Under the pieces are notes generated by a model, which was given only the letters and a program-made list of their open reading frames with translations, made no database searches and was not told where the DNA came from. A program made the position numbers and the translations under genes. A stretch of DNA of 64,000 bases from Streptomyces roseochromogenus subsp. oscitans DS 12.976 (GTDB lineage Bacteria > Actinomycetota > Actinomycetes > Streptomycetales > Streptomycetaceae), in assembly GCF_000497445.1 (NCBI RefSeq), contig NZ_CM002285.1, forward strand, positions 144,448-208,447. Reading direction: 5' to 3'. This document shows, in pieces, positions 1-8,663 of the stretch; within the stretch, counting starts at the first letter, position 1; each line of letters opens with the position of its first letter.

Positions 1-832
1 GTGCCTCCGGCGAGCGGGCGTGCCGGGCGGACACGTCGAGGCGGGTGTGCAGGGAGCTGAGGGGGCTGCGCAGTTCGTGGGCGGCGTCCGCGATGAACCT
101 CCGCTGCCGCCGGGTCGCGGTGTCCAGGCGTGCCAGCAGGTCGTTGAGTGTCCGGGCGAGCCGGGCGAGGGCGTCCGCGGTGGGTGGTACGTCGAGCCGA
201 CGGCTGAGGTCGGAGGTGGTGATCTCGGCGGTCTGGGCACGCATGGCCTCCACTGGGCGCAGCGCGTGCCCGGTGAGTTGCCACACCACCGCCGTGAGCA
301 GGGCGACGACCGCCGGTGTTCCGGCGGCCAGGCCGGCGGTGAGCCGGGCCAGCCCCTGGTCGATGCCTTCGGTGGGTACGGCGACGTACACCGTCAAGGG
401 ATGGCCGGCTGATCCGGCGGGGACGCCGACGGCCCGCCAGGCGCCGTTCTCGCCGACGGGGATGTCGTGCACGGTGTGGGCGTGCGGAGTGCTGGACCGG
501 CTCGCCGGAAAGGAGAACGCCCGCGGCCGGCCGCGGAGGTTCCCGGAGCTGGCGATCACGGTGCCGTCGCGGTCGACGATCTGTACGGCGACGTCTCCGT
601 GGTCGGTGGCGGGTATCTCCGTGCCGGCCTGGGCGGCGTTGGCGTCCGCCGCGACGACCTCGGCGCGCTGGAGGGCGGTGGTGTCCAGGCCGTGGATCAG
701 ACTGACGTGCAGCCAGACGACGAGGAGGACGGCGGCCGAGGTCAGACCGGCGGCGATGACCAGGGCCGCGGCGGCGGTCAGCCGGTGCCGCAGTGATCTG
801 CGGGCCCACCAGAACCGGGCGCCGGTGCCCAC
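1..832 (-). CDS. Sensor histidine kinase, 3' part outside the window
   Basis: This is a membrane sensor kinase that should phosphorylate the response regulator encoded just upstream. Read from a GTG at 832, it starts three bases after the regulator's stop codon. About 277 codons are visible. A first membrane helix lies near residues 20-45, an extracytoplasmic sensor region near 46-150, and a second helix near 150-175. A HAMP-like stretch follows, then the H-box AAHELRSPLSS with the phospho-accepting His near residue 252 (bases 77-79). The ATP-binding domain lies beyond the left edge. The layout is that of small EnvZ/CutS-type kinases. The ligand cannot be told from the sequence, but linkage to the peptide-synthetase locus suggests envelope or polymer-related sensing (inference). 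Confidence 0.9.
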   Translation of the reverse strand, partial: MGTGARFWWARRSLRHRLTAAAALVIAAGLTSAAVLLVVWLHVSLIHGLDTTALQRAEVVAADANAAQAGTEIPATDHGDVAVQIVDRDGTVIASSGNLRGRPRAFSFPASRSSTPHAHTVHDIPVGENGAWRAVGVPAGSAGHPLTVYVAVPTEGIDQGLARLTAGLAAGTPAVVALLTAVVWQLTGHALRPVEAMRAQTAEITTSDLSRRLDVPPTADALARLARTLNDLLARLDTATRRQRRFIADAAHELRSPLSSLHTRLDVSARHARSPEA

Positions 833-835
833 CGT

Positions 836-1513
836 TCACCCCGTGGCGTCGCGCAGCCGGTATCCGGCGCCGCGGACGGTCTCGATGATGCTGCGGCCGG
901 ACGGAACGTCGATCTTGCGTCTGAGATAGCCGACGTAGACCTCGACGACGTTGGTGTCGCCGTCGAATTGCTCGTCCCACACGTGGGTGAGGATGTCCGT
1001 CTTGCTGAGGACCTCGTCGGTGTGTCTGGCCAGGTACTCCAGGAGCGCGAACTCGCGGGCGGTGAGTTCGATCTCCCGCTCCCCGCGCCGGCAGCGGCGG
1101 CGGGCGGGGTCCACGCTGAGGTCGCCGGCCCGGAGCACCGCGGGCCGGGCCGGTGCCCCGCGGCGCAGCAGCGCCCTGAGCCGGGCGACGAGGACGACGT
1201 ACGAGAAGGGCTTGCTCAGATAGTCGTCGGCGCCGAGGTCGAGGGCGTCTGCCTCGTCGTACTCGCCGTCCTTCGCGGTCAGCATCAGCACCGGTGTCCA
1301 GACGCTGGCGCCGCGCAGTCGCTTGAGGACCTCGTAGCCGGACAGGCTGGGCAGCATGATGTCGAGCACGATGACGTCGTACGACTCGGTGAGCGCCCGC
1401 CACAGACCGTCCGGCCCGTCGTGGGCGACGTCCGTGACGAAGCCCTCGGCGGCGAGTCCCTCGGCGATCGCCCCGGCGAGTCCGCGCTCGTCCTCAATGA
1501 TCAGCGTCCGCAT
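836..1513 (-). CDS. OmpR/PhoB-family response regulator
   Basis: A 225-residue DNA-binding response regulator. The receiver domain (about 1-115) carries the acidic pair in LIIEDE, the phospho-acceptor Asp51 in VLDIMLP, Thr79 in MLTAKD and Lys101 in LSKPF. The C-terminal winged helix (about 130-222) ends with the typical VRGAGYRL. Length and motifs are complete. It is co-transcribed with the kinase downstream. Upstream of its ATG lie paired 11-base repeats with a CTGAGA-like core. The same core precedes the peptide-synthetase gene, so it probably controls itself and that operon (inference). Confidence 0.95.
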   Translation of the reverse strand: MRTLIIEDERGLAGAIAEGLAAEGFVTDVAHDGPDGLWRALTESYDVIVLDIMLPSLSGYEVLKRLRGASVWTPVLMLTAKDGEYDEADALDLGADDYLSKPFSYVVLVARLRALLRRGAPARPAVLRAGDLSVDPARRRCRRGEREIELTAREFALLEYLARHTDEVLSKTDILTHVWDEQFDGDTNVVEVYVGYLRRKIDVPSGRSIIETVRGAGYRLRDATG

Positions 1514-1557
1514 GGCAGCCTCTGATCCACCATAGTCGTGGCCGGTGACGGCCGTCG

Positions 1558-1606
1558 GCTGGGAAGGCGCTGAGAAACGCAGCGTCGCTCAACCTGCTCT
1601 CAGCAC
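1558..1606. promoter_or_regulatory. Candidate response-regulator operator
   Basis: Two imperfect tandem 11-base repeats (GCTGGGAAGGC then GCTGAGAAACG, 1558-1579) are followed by a second copy in the opposite orientation (TCTCAGC core, about 1597-1603). They lie 45-95 bases upstream of the regulator's ATG. OmpR/PhoB proteins commonly bind direct repeats spaced by one helical turn, so an autoregulatory operator is the simplest reading. Confidence 0.45.
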
Positions 1607-1682
1607 CCACATCGCAGGCTGGAGTCCTCAAGAACTTACGGAAAGTGAGGAAGAGGGAACGGTGAGTGACCTCAGTCCTCAG

Positions 1683-2438
1683 TCAGGAACGCCGAGGTCG
1701 GCGCGAGACCGGAGAGCGGCGTGACGACCAGCAGGACGCTTGAGGGACCGACCACGCGCACAGCAATCGCCGTGCCGTCCGTTCCACCAGGTCGCGGGCC
1801 AGGTCCAGGGTGTGATGCACGAGCAGGCCGTAGTCGGTGCACCAGCCGTCGGAAGCCTCCGAGTGCGGCCCCGTGACAGCCACCCGCCCCGCGCCGAAGC
1901 AGGCCACGAGGGCTGCGGGGGCGCCGTAGTCGTAGCGGGCGAGGATCCGCGCGTCGGCGCCGACGTCGAGGAGAAAGACGGGGCCGTCCTGGAAGTACAC
2001 GCTGTGCCGGGCCCCCACCAGGTCACCCGGACCACGGTGGAGCCCTCGTCGTGGACCGTCGCCCCGGCAGTGGCGATGTACTGATCGGTGTCGCCGCGCA
2101 GGAGGCCGAAGTCCGGTGTGGCTCCGGCGAGACGACCGCCGGGGCAGAAGCCCAGACAGTGCCCACCGCCGCGGACGAAGTCGCGGATCGTCCGGCGCTG
2201 TGGGGCAGGGACGCGGCAGGCGGAGTCGAGGGTGCCGCCGGGCTGGGCGTACAGCACGGCCTGGGACAGCGGTTCGGCCGAGAGCGGGGGCGCCTCGCGG
2301 GGTCCGGTGTAGCGGACGTCCAGGTTCCAGGGGCCGGAGGCGAGGAGGTCCCGCGACTGCCTCGGGGCAGCCGGGCAGGGCGGCCGGCCCGCGGTGGACG
2401 AGGGCCGGCGGACGGTGCTCCGGGGCCGTACGGGGCAT
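1683..2438 (-). pseudogene. BPL_N (biotin-protein-ligase N-terminal-like) protein, two frameshifts
   Basis: The protein resembles stand-alone BPL_N proteins, which have a glutamine-amidotransferase-like fold. The start is ATG at 2438, twelve bases after the synthetase stop, giving a Tyr/His-RGPAALPG beginning. The frame then shifts near 2365-2375 into a segment with LDVRYTGPRE, LYAQPGG and GGGHCLGFCPGG. It shifts back near 2010-2020 into VYFQDGPVFLLD and the conserved C-terminal half, ending at 1683. All family blocks are present and in order across the two frames. This means either a recent pseudogene or two indel errors in the assembly. In family context, adjacency to a Pls-type synthetase suggests a joint role; the reaction is unknown. 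Confidence 0.7.
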
Positions 2439-2449
2439 GGGCCGGTGCC

Positions 2450-5400
2450 CTACGGTCGGTTCCGGCATGTGAAAGTCGCGCGCCCTTCGGCCGGCAGGCC
2501 CTGCCAGTCCGTGCCCGAGGGCAGGTGTTCGCCCTTCATGACCAGGGACAGCGCGCCGAGCCGAACCCCGCTGCCGACCACGGCGTCGTACAGCACCACC
2601 GTGCGCGGGCCGATGCTCGCGCCGGGGCCCACGGTCACCCTCGACATCTTCATCACCCGGTCCTCGAAGAGGTGTGTCTGAAGGGAGACGTGCAGTCCGA
2701 TCGCGGCGTCGTCCCCGACCTCCACCAGGTCGAACTCCGTCAGGTAGGTGGTGCCGATCCAGGTGCGCCGGCCGATGCGGGCGCCGAACAGGCGCAGTAC
2801 GGGCGGCAGGAACGGGGTCCCCACCAGGGCGCCGACGCCCGCGGGAACCGCAGCCGTCTCGAACAGACCCGTGACGAACTCGGTCCGGCGGACGAACAGG
2901 CTCCACAGGGGTTCGACACGCGGCCGGTACCGGCTGGCGACCACCCATTTGGCCAGCGCACAGCACCCGACCACAGCCGCCATCGCCCCCATGGCGAGTG
3001 ACGGGGACACCAGCGTCGTGACTACGGTCCCGGTGTGGGGTGCGAGGCGGCTCAGGGCCAGCAGGTACCCGAAGCCGCCGGCGGCGAGCAGTGTCGCGGG
3101 CAGGGTGGCGCGGAAGAACTCGATGGCCAGGCGGCCCAGTACGGCCCTGCGGGTCGGCCGGAACGTCAGCTTCTCGGGGTAGCGTCCGCTGTCCTGGCGC
3201 ACCGGCAGCCGTAGCGCGGGCGAGCCCAGCCAGGTACTGCCGTCGGGAAGGCTGCCGGAGGGCGGCACGCTGCCGACGCCCACCAGACAGCCCGGGCCGA
3301 GCCGGGAACCGGCGGGTACGAGTGCCGCGTTGCCGACGAAGGCGCGTCGGCCTACCTCGGTGGGTGCGAACGCCATACGGCCGGCGGCGAAAGCGGCGAC
3401 GCCGACGCCGGCCATGTCGGCGACGAAGCTGCCGTCGCGGAGGGTGAGCAGGTCGGGGTCGATATGCGCCACGGTGGACACTTCAACGCCGCGCCCGACC
3501 CGCGCGCCGAGCAGTCGCAGCCAGGGGACGGTGTAGAGGGTGGCGTACAGCGAGTTCGTCAGGGCCAGGCTCTCCTCCAGCAGCTTGTCCGCGACCCACT
3601 TGCGCACGCCGAGCGCCGACCGTACGGGGTGGACACCCACCGGCGTCCTGGGCAGCACCGCCCGCCTGCCCACAGCGACGATCAGGCACACCGTGGCCAC
3701 GAAGACGGGGCCGAACAGCGCGGCCACGGCGGGCTCGCCGTGCCGCCACCCCCACCAGCACAGGGCGACGCCCGGCGCGGCCGCGCCGACGGGCACCGCT
3801 TCCAGCAGGAACAGGCCGAGCAGGGTGGCGGCCAGGTGCCGTGCCCGCTGGCGGTCCGTCGGGCGCGGGGCGCTCAGCAGCGACTCGACGAGCGGCGAGA
3901 GTGCCTCGACGGGGCGGGCGGGTGATCCGGCGCGGCGGCCTCCTGCAGGGATCGGCTCGCCCGGGCCGGCCAGGGACTGCTCGCCGAGCGCGGCACCGGG
4001 CCCCAGCTCGGCGCCGGGTTCACAGACGGCGCCCGCGCCGACGTACGCCCGTGCCCCGATGGTGATCGGAGCGACCGTGACCCATCCGTCGGCGACCTGC
4101 CAGGGGCGCAGGGTGGCTCCGTAGCCGATCGCCGCGTCACCGCCGATGCGCAGCAGCCTGGGCAGTCCGATCAGGCTCGTGACGATGGTGGTGCCAGGGC
4201 CGACCCGCGCCCCGAGGAGTCGCAGGTAAGGGCCCATCAGCGCGGATCCGCTGAGCACCCGCAGCGGGCTCATGCCGAGCAGCAGCACGTCGAGCGTCCA
4301 CAGGCGCACGTAAGTGGCCCCCCACAACGGGTACCGGCCGGGCCGGATCCCGGCGGCCAGAGGCCGGGCGAGCAGGACAGGGGCGAGCCAGCGTACGGCC
4401 AGGTAGCCGGCCAGCACCGCGAGCGCCGGTCCGACGGCGCCCGTGCCCTGCAGCCGTCCGTGACGAGCCGCGCACCAGAAGGCCAGCGGCGCCGTGAACA
4501 GCAGCAGGAGGGAGTAGAGCGCCGCCGCGTGGACCAGTCCCGCCCATGCGATCTTCGCGCGGCTGTGCCTCAGCGGCGCCACGCGAGGGCACTGCCCGGC
4601 GGCCTCGTCGCCGGAATTGCCCCGCTGTTCGTACAGGCACGCCGTGAAGGTCCGCACGGTGGGGTTCTCGTACAGGTCGCGCAGCGTCGGGCCGGTGTCA
4701 CCGCCCTGTTCCCGAAGCAGGGACACGGCGTGGGCTGCGAGCAGGGAGTGCCCGCCGAGGTCGGTGAAGAAGTCGGCCTCGGCCGGCACCTCCTCGGGCG
4801 GGAGACCGAGCGCGCGGGCCCACGCGTCGCGCACACGCGCCTGCCGCGCGTCGCGGAGCGGAGCCACGTGATCGGATGCCGCGAGGCGGCGGCCCGACGG
4901 CCGGGGCAGCCGCGCCCGGTCGGTCTTGCCACTCGGCGAGAGCGGCAGCCGGTCCAGGAAGTCCAGCGTCGCCGGGACCATGTAGGCGGGCAGGGCACGC
5001 CGCAGGCGGTCGCGCAGCCTGGCGGCGAGAGCCGGAGCGTCGACGCCGCCGTCCGCCGCCCGCACGACGTATCCGGCCAGGACCTGCTGTTCGGCACCCT
5101 CGCGCGGGACGAGCGCCGCGGCCGCCTGTGCGACGCCCGGATCCTCCATGAGCACGCTCTCGATCTCTTCGAGCGACACCCGGTAGCCGCGGATCTTCAC
5201 CTCCGCGTCGGCGCGCCCGAGGTACTCGATCTCCCCCTGTGCGGTCATCCTGCCGAGGTCACCGGTGCGGTACAGGCGCCCGCCGCCAGGCGCCAGGGCA
5301 TGGCGGATGAAGCGGTCGGCGGTCAGGTCCGGGCGACCGACGTAGCCCCGGGCAAGCCCTGGCCCGCCGAGGCAGATCTCCCCGACGGCCCCCTGCGGCA

Positions 5401-6457
5401 CCGGCTCGTGCCGCTCGTCGAGGAGGACGGCCGTGTACGTCGGCAGGGGCCGGCCGATGGTCACCGGCCGGCTCGGGCGCAGTTCCTGAACCGTGGCCGT
5501 GACGGTCGCCTCGGTCGGCCCGTAGGTGTTGACGATGCGCCGCCCCGGCCTGCTCCAGCGTTCGACCAGCGCGGCGGGGCACGCCTCGCCGCCGACGAAG
5601 ATGCTGCGCAGGCGCGGGAGGTCCCGGGGGATGGTCGCCAGCAGGGTGGGCACGCAGTACAGGACGGTCACCTGGTGCCGGTCCAGGAAGTCGGCGAGTT
5701 CCCCGCCCAGCCGTCCCGTGCCCGTGGGGCCCGCGACGAGTGTGGCGCCGGCTGCCCAGGTGGGCCAGATCTCCTCGATCGAGAAGTCGAAGGAGATGGT
5801 CATGCCCTGGTACACACGGTCCGAGGACCGGATGTCGTAGACCGGGGAGACGACGCGCACGAAGTTGCGGATGCTCGACCTGGCTATCTCCACGCCCTTC
5901 GGCCTGCCGCTGGATCCCGAGGTGTACATCACATAGGCCAGCGGGTCCGCCGTGCTGCTCGTTCCTTCGGATGGCCGCGTGGCGGGTGGCAATGCTGGAT
6001 CCTCCCAACCGCATCCCATCTCGACGACCGCGCACGCCCCGTGCGGCACCGCACGCCTCGCGTCGGCCGCACGGGCGGACGTGGTCAGCACAGCCTTGGC
6101 ACCGGCGTCCCGGAGGATGTGAGCCACCCGGTCGGCAGGCGCTTCCGGATCGACCGGCACGAACGCCGCACCCGCCTTGCACACGCCGAGCAGGCCCGCG
6201 TACATCTCCACAGACCTAGGCAGCAGCAGCGCGGCGCCGCTGCCCGGGCCGATGCCAAGACGGCGCAGCCGGTGGGCGACCCGGTTGGCCCGGGCGTCCA
6301 GTTCGGCGTAGGTCAGACGCCGGGCTCCGCATTCGAGAGCCACGGCGTGCGGGGTGCGGTCGCATGAATCCTCGAAGAACCGGTTGAGGCCGTCCACTGC
6401 GGTGGCCGTACAGCCCTGCGCCGGGACGTCAGGCGGCGCGGCAGTGTGGGAAGTCAT
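2450..6457 (-). CDS. Pls/PosA-type non-ribosomal peptide synthetase (adenylation-thiolation-membrane)
   Basis: About 1,335 residues from the ATG at 6457, chosen because AGGGG precedes it and the upstream codons do not look coding. The adenylation domain (about 20-530) shows YTSGSSGRPKG, NTYGPTEA, YRTGDLG and the Lys-containing SPSGKT end. The thiolation domain (about 545-610) carries DLGGHSLLA with the carrier Ser. The rest has paired membrane helices separating three left-handed beta-helix/hexapeptide-like blocks (for example VGPGASIGPRT near the C-terminus). This is the architecture of epsilon-poly-L-lysine synthetase (Pls) and relatives, which build cationic isopeptide homopolymers without modules. 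The A4 region reads FDFSIEEIW. The monomer cannot be assigned by eye. It is first in an operon with the BPL_N gene. Confidence 0.9.
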   Translation of the reverse strand: MTSHTAAPPDVPAQGCTATAVDGLNRFFEDSCDRTPHAVALECGARRLTYAELDARANRVAHRLRRLGIGPGSGAALLLPRSVEMYAGLLGVCKAGAAFVPVDPEAPADRVAHILRDAGAKAVLTTSARAADARRAVPHGACAVVEMGCGWEDPALPPATRPSEGTSSTADPLAYVMYTSGSSGRPKGVEIARSSIRNFVRVVSPVYDIRSSDRVYQGMTISFDFSIEEIWPTWAAGATLVAGPTGTGRLGGELADFLDRHQVTVLYCVPTLLATIPRDLPRLRSIFVGGEACPAALVERWSRPGRRIVNTYGPTEATVTATVQELRPSRPVTIGRPLPTYTAVLLDERHEPVPQGAVGEICLGGPGLARGYVGRPDLTADRFIRHALAPGGGRLYRTGDLGRMTAQGEIEYLGRADAEVKIRGYRVSLEEIESVLMEDPGVAQAAAALVPREGAEQQVLAGYVVRAADGGVDAPALAARLRDRLRRALPAYMVPATLDFLDRLPLSPSGKTDRARLPRPSGRRLAASDHVAPLRDARQARVRDAWARALGLPPEEVPAEADFFTDLGGHSLLAAHAVSLLREQGGDTGPTLRDLYENPTVRTFTACLYEQRGNSGDEAAGQCPRVAPLRHSRAKIAWAGLVHAAALYSLLLLFTAPLAFWCAARHGRLQGTGAVGPALAVLAGYLAVRWLAPVLLARPLAAGIRPGRYPLWGATYVRLWTLDVLLLGMSPLRVLSGSALMGPYLRLLGARVGPGTTIVTSLIGLPRLLRIGGDAAIGYGATLRPWQVADGWVTVAPITIGARAYVGAGAVCEPGAELGPGAALGEQSLAGPGEPIPAGGRRAGSPARPVEALSPLVESLLSAPRPTDRQRARHLAATLLGLFLLEAVPVGAAAPGVALCWWGWRHGEPAVAALFGPVFVATVCLIVAVGRRAVLPRTPVGVHPVRSALGVRKWVADKLLEESLALTNSLYATLYTVPWLRLLGARVGRGVEVSTVAHIDPDLLTLRDGSFVADMAGVGVAAFAAGRMAFAPTEVGRRAFVGNAALVPAGSRLGPGCLVGVGSVPPSGSLPDGSTWLGSPALRLPVRQDSGRYPEKLTFRPTRRAVLGRLAIEFFRATLPATLLAAGGFGYLLALSRLAPHTGTVVTTLVSPSLAMGAMAAVVGCCALAKWVVASRYRPRVEPLWSLFVRRTEFVTGLFETAAVPAGVGALVGTPFLPPVLRLFGARIGRRTWIGTTYLTEFDLVEVGDDAAIGLHVSLQTHLFEDRVMKMSRVTVGPGASIGPRTVVLYDAVVGSGVRLGALSLVMKGEHLPSGTDWQGLPAEGRATFTCRNRP

Positions 6458-6545
6458 GGCATTGCCCCTGGATCGTGGTCCGGGAGTGGTGCGATCGAGC
6501 CCAGGCGCGCTAACTCCAGGCACTTCTTCAGCCTGGAAGGCACGA

Positions 6546-6567
6546 GCTGAGAGGACGCTGAGAGGAC
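6546..6567. promoter_or_regulatory. Perfect tandem 11-base repeat upstream of the synthetase
   Basis: GCTGAGAGGAC occurs twice back to back (6546-6556 and 6557-6567), about 90 bases upstream of the synthetase ATG. The core matches the repeats upstream of the response-regulator gene. Spacing by one helical turn fits an OmpR-type dimer site. Confidence 0.5.
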
Positions 6568-7298
6568 GCCTTGGGCCTTCCGTCAAACGCCGTGCAGATC
6601 GGGCTGCCCATGAACCCGGGGAAGATTGTCCACTGCCTCGGGCGCGCTTGTGCTGCCGGGGAGTCGATCCGCACAGCAGAGGTGCCAGACCCCGTGTCTA
6701 CCGCGTGATCCGTCCGTTCTGGATCCGACCCCCGACATCCTGATCACCCGGCGACGGCGGCTCCGGTAGCGATCTTCCCATGCGCGAAGAGCCGAAGAGC
6801 CGGAGTACCGAGTTGCCCGGACCGTCGCCCTTATCGCAGCGCAATGCAGACGATCGAGGGGCACTCCGGGAGAAAGCACGGACCGACAGTCAGCCCACCA
6901 CGCTCGCCCGAACCGCCCCTGAACAGTGAGAACGTCGAAATGTGTCTGGAGTACCAACCGACGCTCGACTGCATGCCCGCATCCGAGCGTCCATGGTCGC
7001 AGCCGGCCCGCCGAGCGGGATCACGGACTCCTGAGATCACCGCTTCGTCGGCCTGTCTGCCCGGATCACGCGTGATGCGCACACGCCGACGACACCAGCG
7101 GCCCGCCCGGGACTGTACCCCGGCTGGGGACTTCACCTCTTGAGCCTTTCGGGACCTCTTGAGCCTTTCGGGAAGCGAGACTCACTTCATGTCCGACACC
7201 ACGATCAGCGACCAGCTGACGGGGCCGGGTACTGCAACTGCTCGCGGCTGAGAACCGCGCCGGAGCCCGTTTCCCACTGCCGTTGATCTGGAGCCCCG
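6568..7298. other. Non-coding stretch between synthetase and STAS gene
   Basis: No reading frame here looks like a protein: the open frames are short, Arg/Pro-rich and without family motifs. The only structure seen is a 19-base tandem duplication at 7136-7173. Promoters for the divergent flanking genes must lie here. Confidence 0.5.
7136..7173. repeat. Tandem 19-base duplication
   Basis: The unit beginning CCTCTTGAGCCTTTC occurs twice with no mismatch and no gap, 125-165 bases upstream of the STAS gene start. It is richer in T than its surroundings. Confidence 0.85.
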
Positions 7299-7713
7299 AT
7301 GCCGGAATCCCCCACCTCCGAGCCGCACAACGTCCGCGGCCTTCGAGAAACCGCCCGCCACCGCGTGCTGCGGCTCCTGCATCGACGCACACCCCGCGTG
7401 ACCCACAACCCGGGTCACGCCGACGTCCGACTCGCTGGAGAGATGACACCGAAGAAACGCCGGCCGTGTCGCCGACGAGCTCCGCTATGCCCTCCGCCCG
7501 ACTTCCCGCACTCTGGAGATCGACCTCCAGCGGGTCACGTTCCTTGGCAGCGACGGCGGCAGGGCGTTCCTGCCCGTGCTGCGCGCCGCGCGGCAACAAG
7601 GCACCGAGGTGATCGTCACTCACGCTGACGCTCAGGCACGCAGCACGTTCGACCGATTGGGCCTGACCCACCTGCTCGACATCGGCGAACGGGCCCTGCC
7701 GGACGGCGAGTGA
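7299..7713 (+). pseudogene. STAS-domain anti-sigma-factor antagonist, single-base frameshift
   Basis: The product is a small STAS protein of the SpoIIAA/RsbV type, which relays sigma-factor partner switching. The ATG at 7299 opens a frame ending in VTHNPGHADVRLAGEMTPK. One extra A in the AAA run near 7456 throws it out of frame. Removing that base restores NAGRVADELRYAL, IDLQRVTFLGSDGG (the conserved Asp/Ser-type loop), the segment EVIVTHAD and an end at LLDIGERALPDGE with TGA at 7713. The protein is otherwise complete at about 137 residues. A sequencing indel is as likely as a true mutation. It is oriented away from the synthetase operon. Confidence 0.75.
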
Positions 7714-7761
7714 CGCCGGACGAGCGCCCGACGGGACGTTCCGCGGCTCATTCTGCCGGGG

Positions 7762-8538
7762 TCACTGCAGGACTCCGACCGCGCGCGCGACGATCAGCGC
7801 CAGGGTCAGCAGCGAGATCGTGGACTGCGTGGACATCAGCAGCTTCGCCCAGCGGGACAGCGGCATGGTGTCGGTGGGGCTGAAGGCCGTGGCGTTGGTG
7901 AGGGCGACGTAGAGGTAGTCCATGTACTGCGGCTCCCAGTCCTCGGGCGCGATGCCCTCCTGCTGCATCTGGGGGAAGAGGAAGTCCGGGTGCTGGTGCG
8001 TGCCCAGGGCTCGGGCCGCCGGGCCGCCCCGGTCCCACTCCCAGTACCAGAGACTGAAGGCGATGACGTTGGTCAGCCAGATGCCGCCGCCGGCCGTCAG
8101 CAGGGCCACAGCGTTGGAGCCCTCGGCGCCGTGCAACAGGTCCCGTACGAGTATGACGGCAGACCAGCCGTTGGCGAGGCTGACCGCGGCGGCCAGCAGC
8201 AGGCCCAGTGCGCGCAGCCGACGGGAGCGGTACTCGATCCGCCGGTGCGGATGAGCCACCCACAGCGCCGCCATCATGACCAGCTCCAGGGCGGGCAGCA
8301 GCCAGTGCGGGTGGATGCTGAGCCGTGCAGGCAGCGCCCACTGCACCGAGACGGCGACCAGCAGCGCCGCCATCACGGCCCAGCGTTGCTCGCCTCGGGT
8401 GCGCCGCTGCCACGCGGGACGCTCGGACTCGGTCGACTGATCGGCCGGAGCGAGCAGGCCCTCGATCCGTTCCAGACGGACATGCAGCAGCTCGGTCCAG
8501 TGCTCGGGGCCGGGGTGCGGGGTGTCATGGGTGGTCAT
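7762..8538 (-). CDS. DUF1345-like multi-pass membrane protein
   Basis: A 258-residue membrane protein with ATG at 8538 (MTTHDTPHPG). It has a short polar N-terminus with a predicted helix (LHVRLERIEGLL). Four to five hydrophobic segments follow, with an Arg-rich loop (HPHRRIEYRSRRLR). The C-terminal block contains YLYVALTNATAFSPTDTMPLS and then a final helix with LIVARAVGVL. That Thr/Asp block and last helix resemble the ion-channel-like end of DUF1345 proteins. No transported ion can be assigned. It converges with the STAS gene and stands alone. Confidence 0.75.
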   Translation of the reverse strand: MTTHDTPHPGPEHWTELLHVRLERIEGLLAPADQSTESERPAWQRRTRGEQRWAVMAALLVAVSVQWALPARLSIHPHWLLPALELVMMAALWVAHPHRRIEYRSRRLRALGLLLAAAVSLANGWSAVILVRDLLHGAEGSNAVALLTAGGGIWLTNVIAFSLWYWEWDRGGPAARALGTHQHPDFLFPQMQQEGIAPEDWEPQYMDYLYVALTNATAFSPTDTMPLSRWAKLLMSTQSTISLLTLALIVARAVGVLQ

Positions 8539-8663
8539 GGGCCCCATTCTCGACAGAAGCTTGCCACATTGCGCAACCATGCGAGTGAGATGTGGCCGAG
8601 CCCAGAGGTCAAGGCGATGTGTCGTCTACAGCGGAGGGTAGGCCGGGAAGGTGCAGGATTGAC

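Noticed and set aside
45..929. Long plus-strand open frame opposite the histidine kinase
   Set aside because: It is Arg/Ser-rich with no motif and lies opposite a kinase with clear helices and H-box.
4460..6367. 635-codon plus-strand frame opposite the synthetase
   Set aside because: No motifs; the minus strand carries a complete adenylation and thiolation domain. Open because of GC-rich codon bias.
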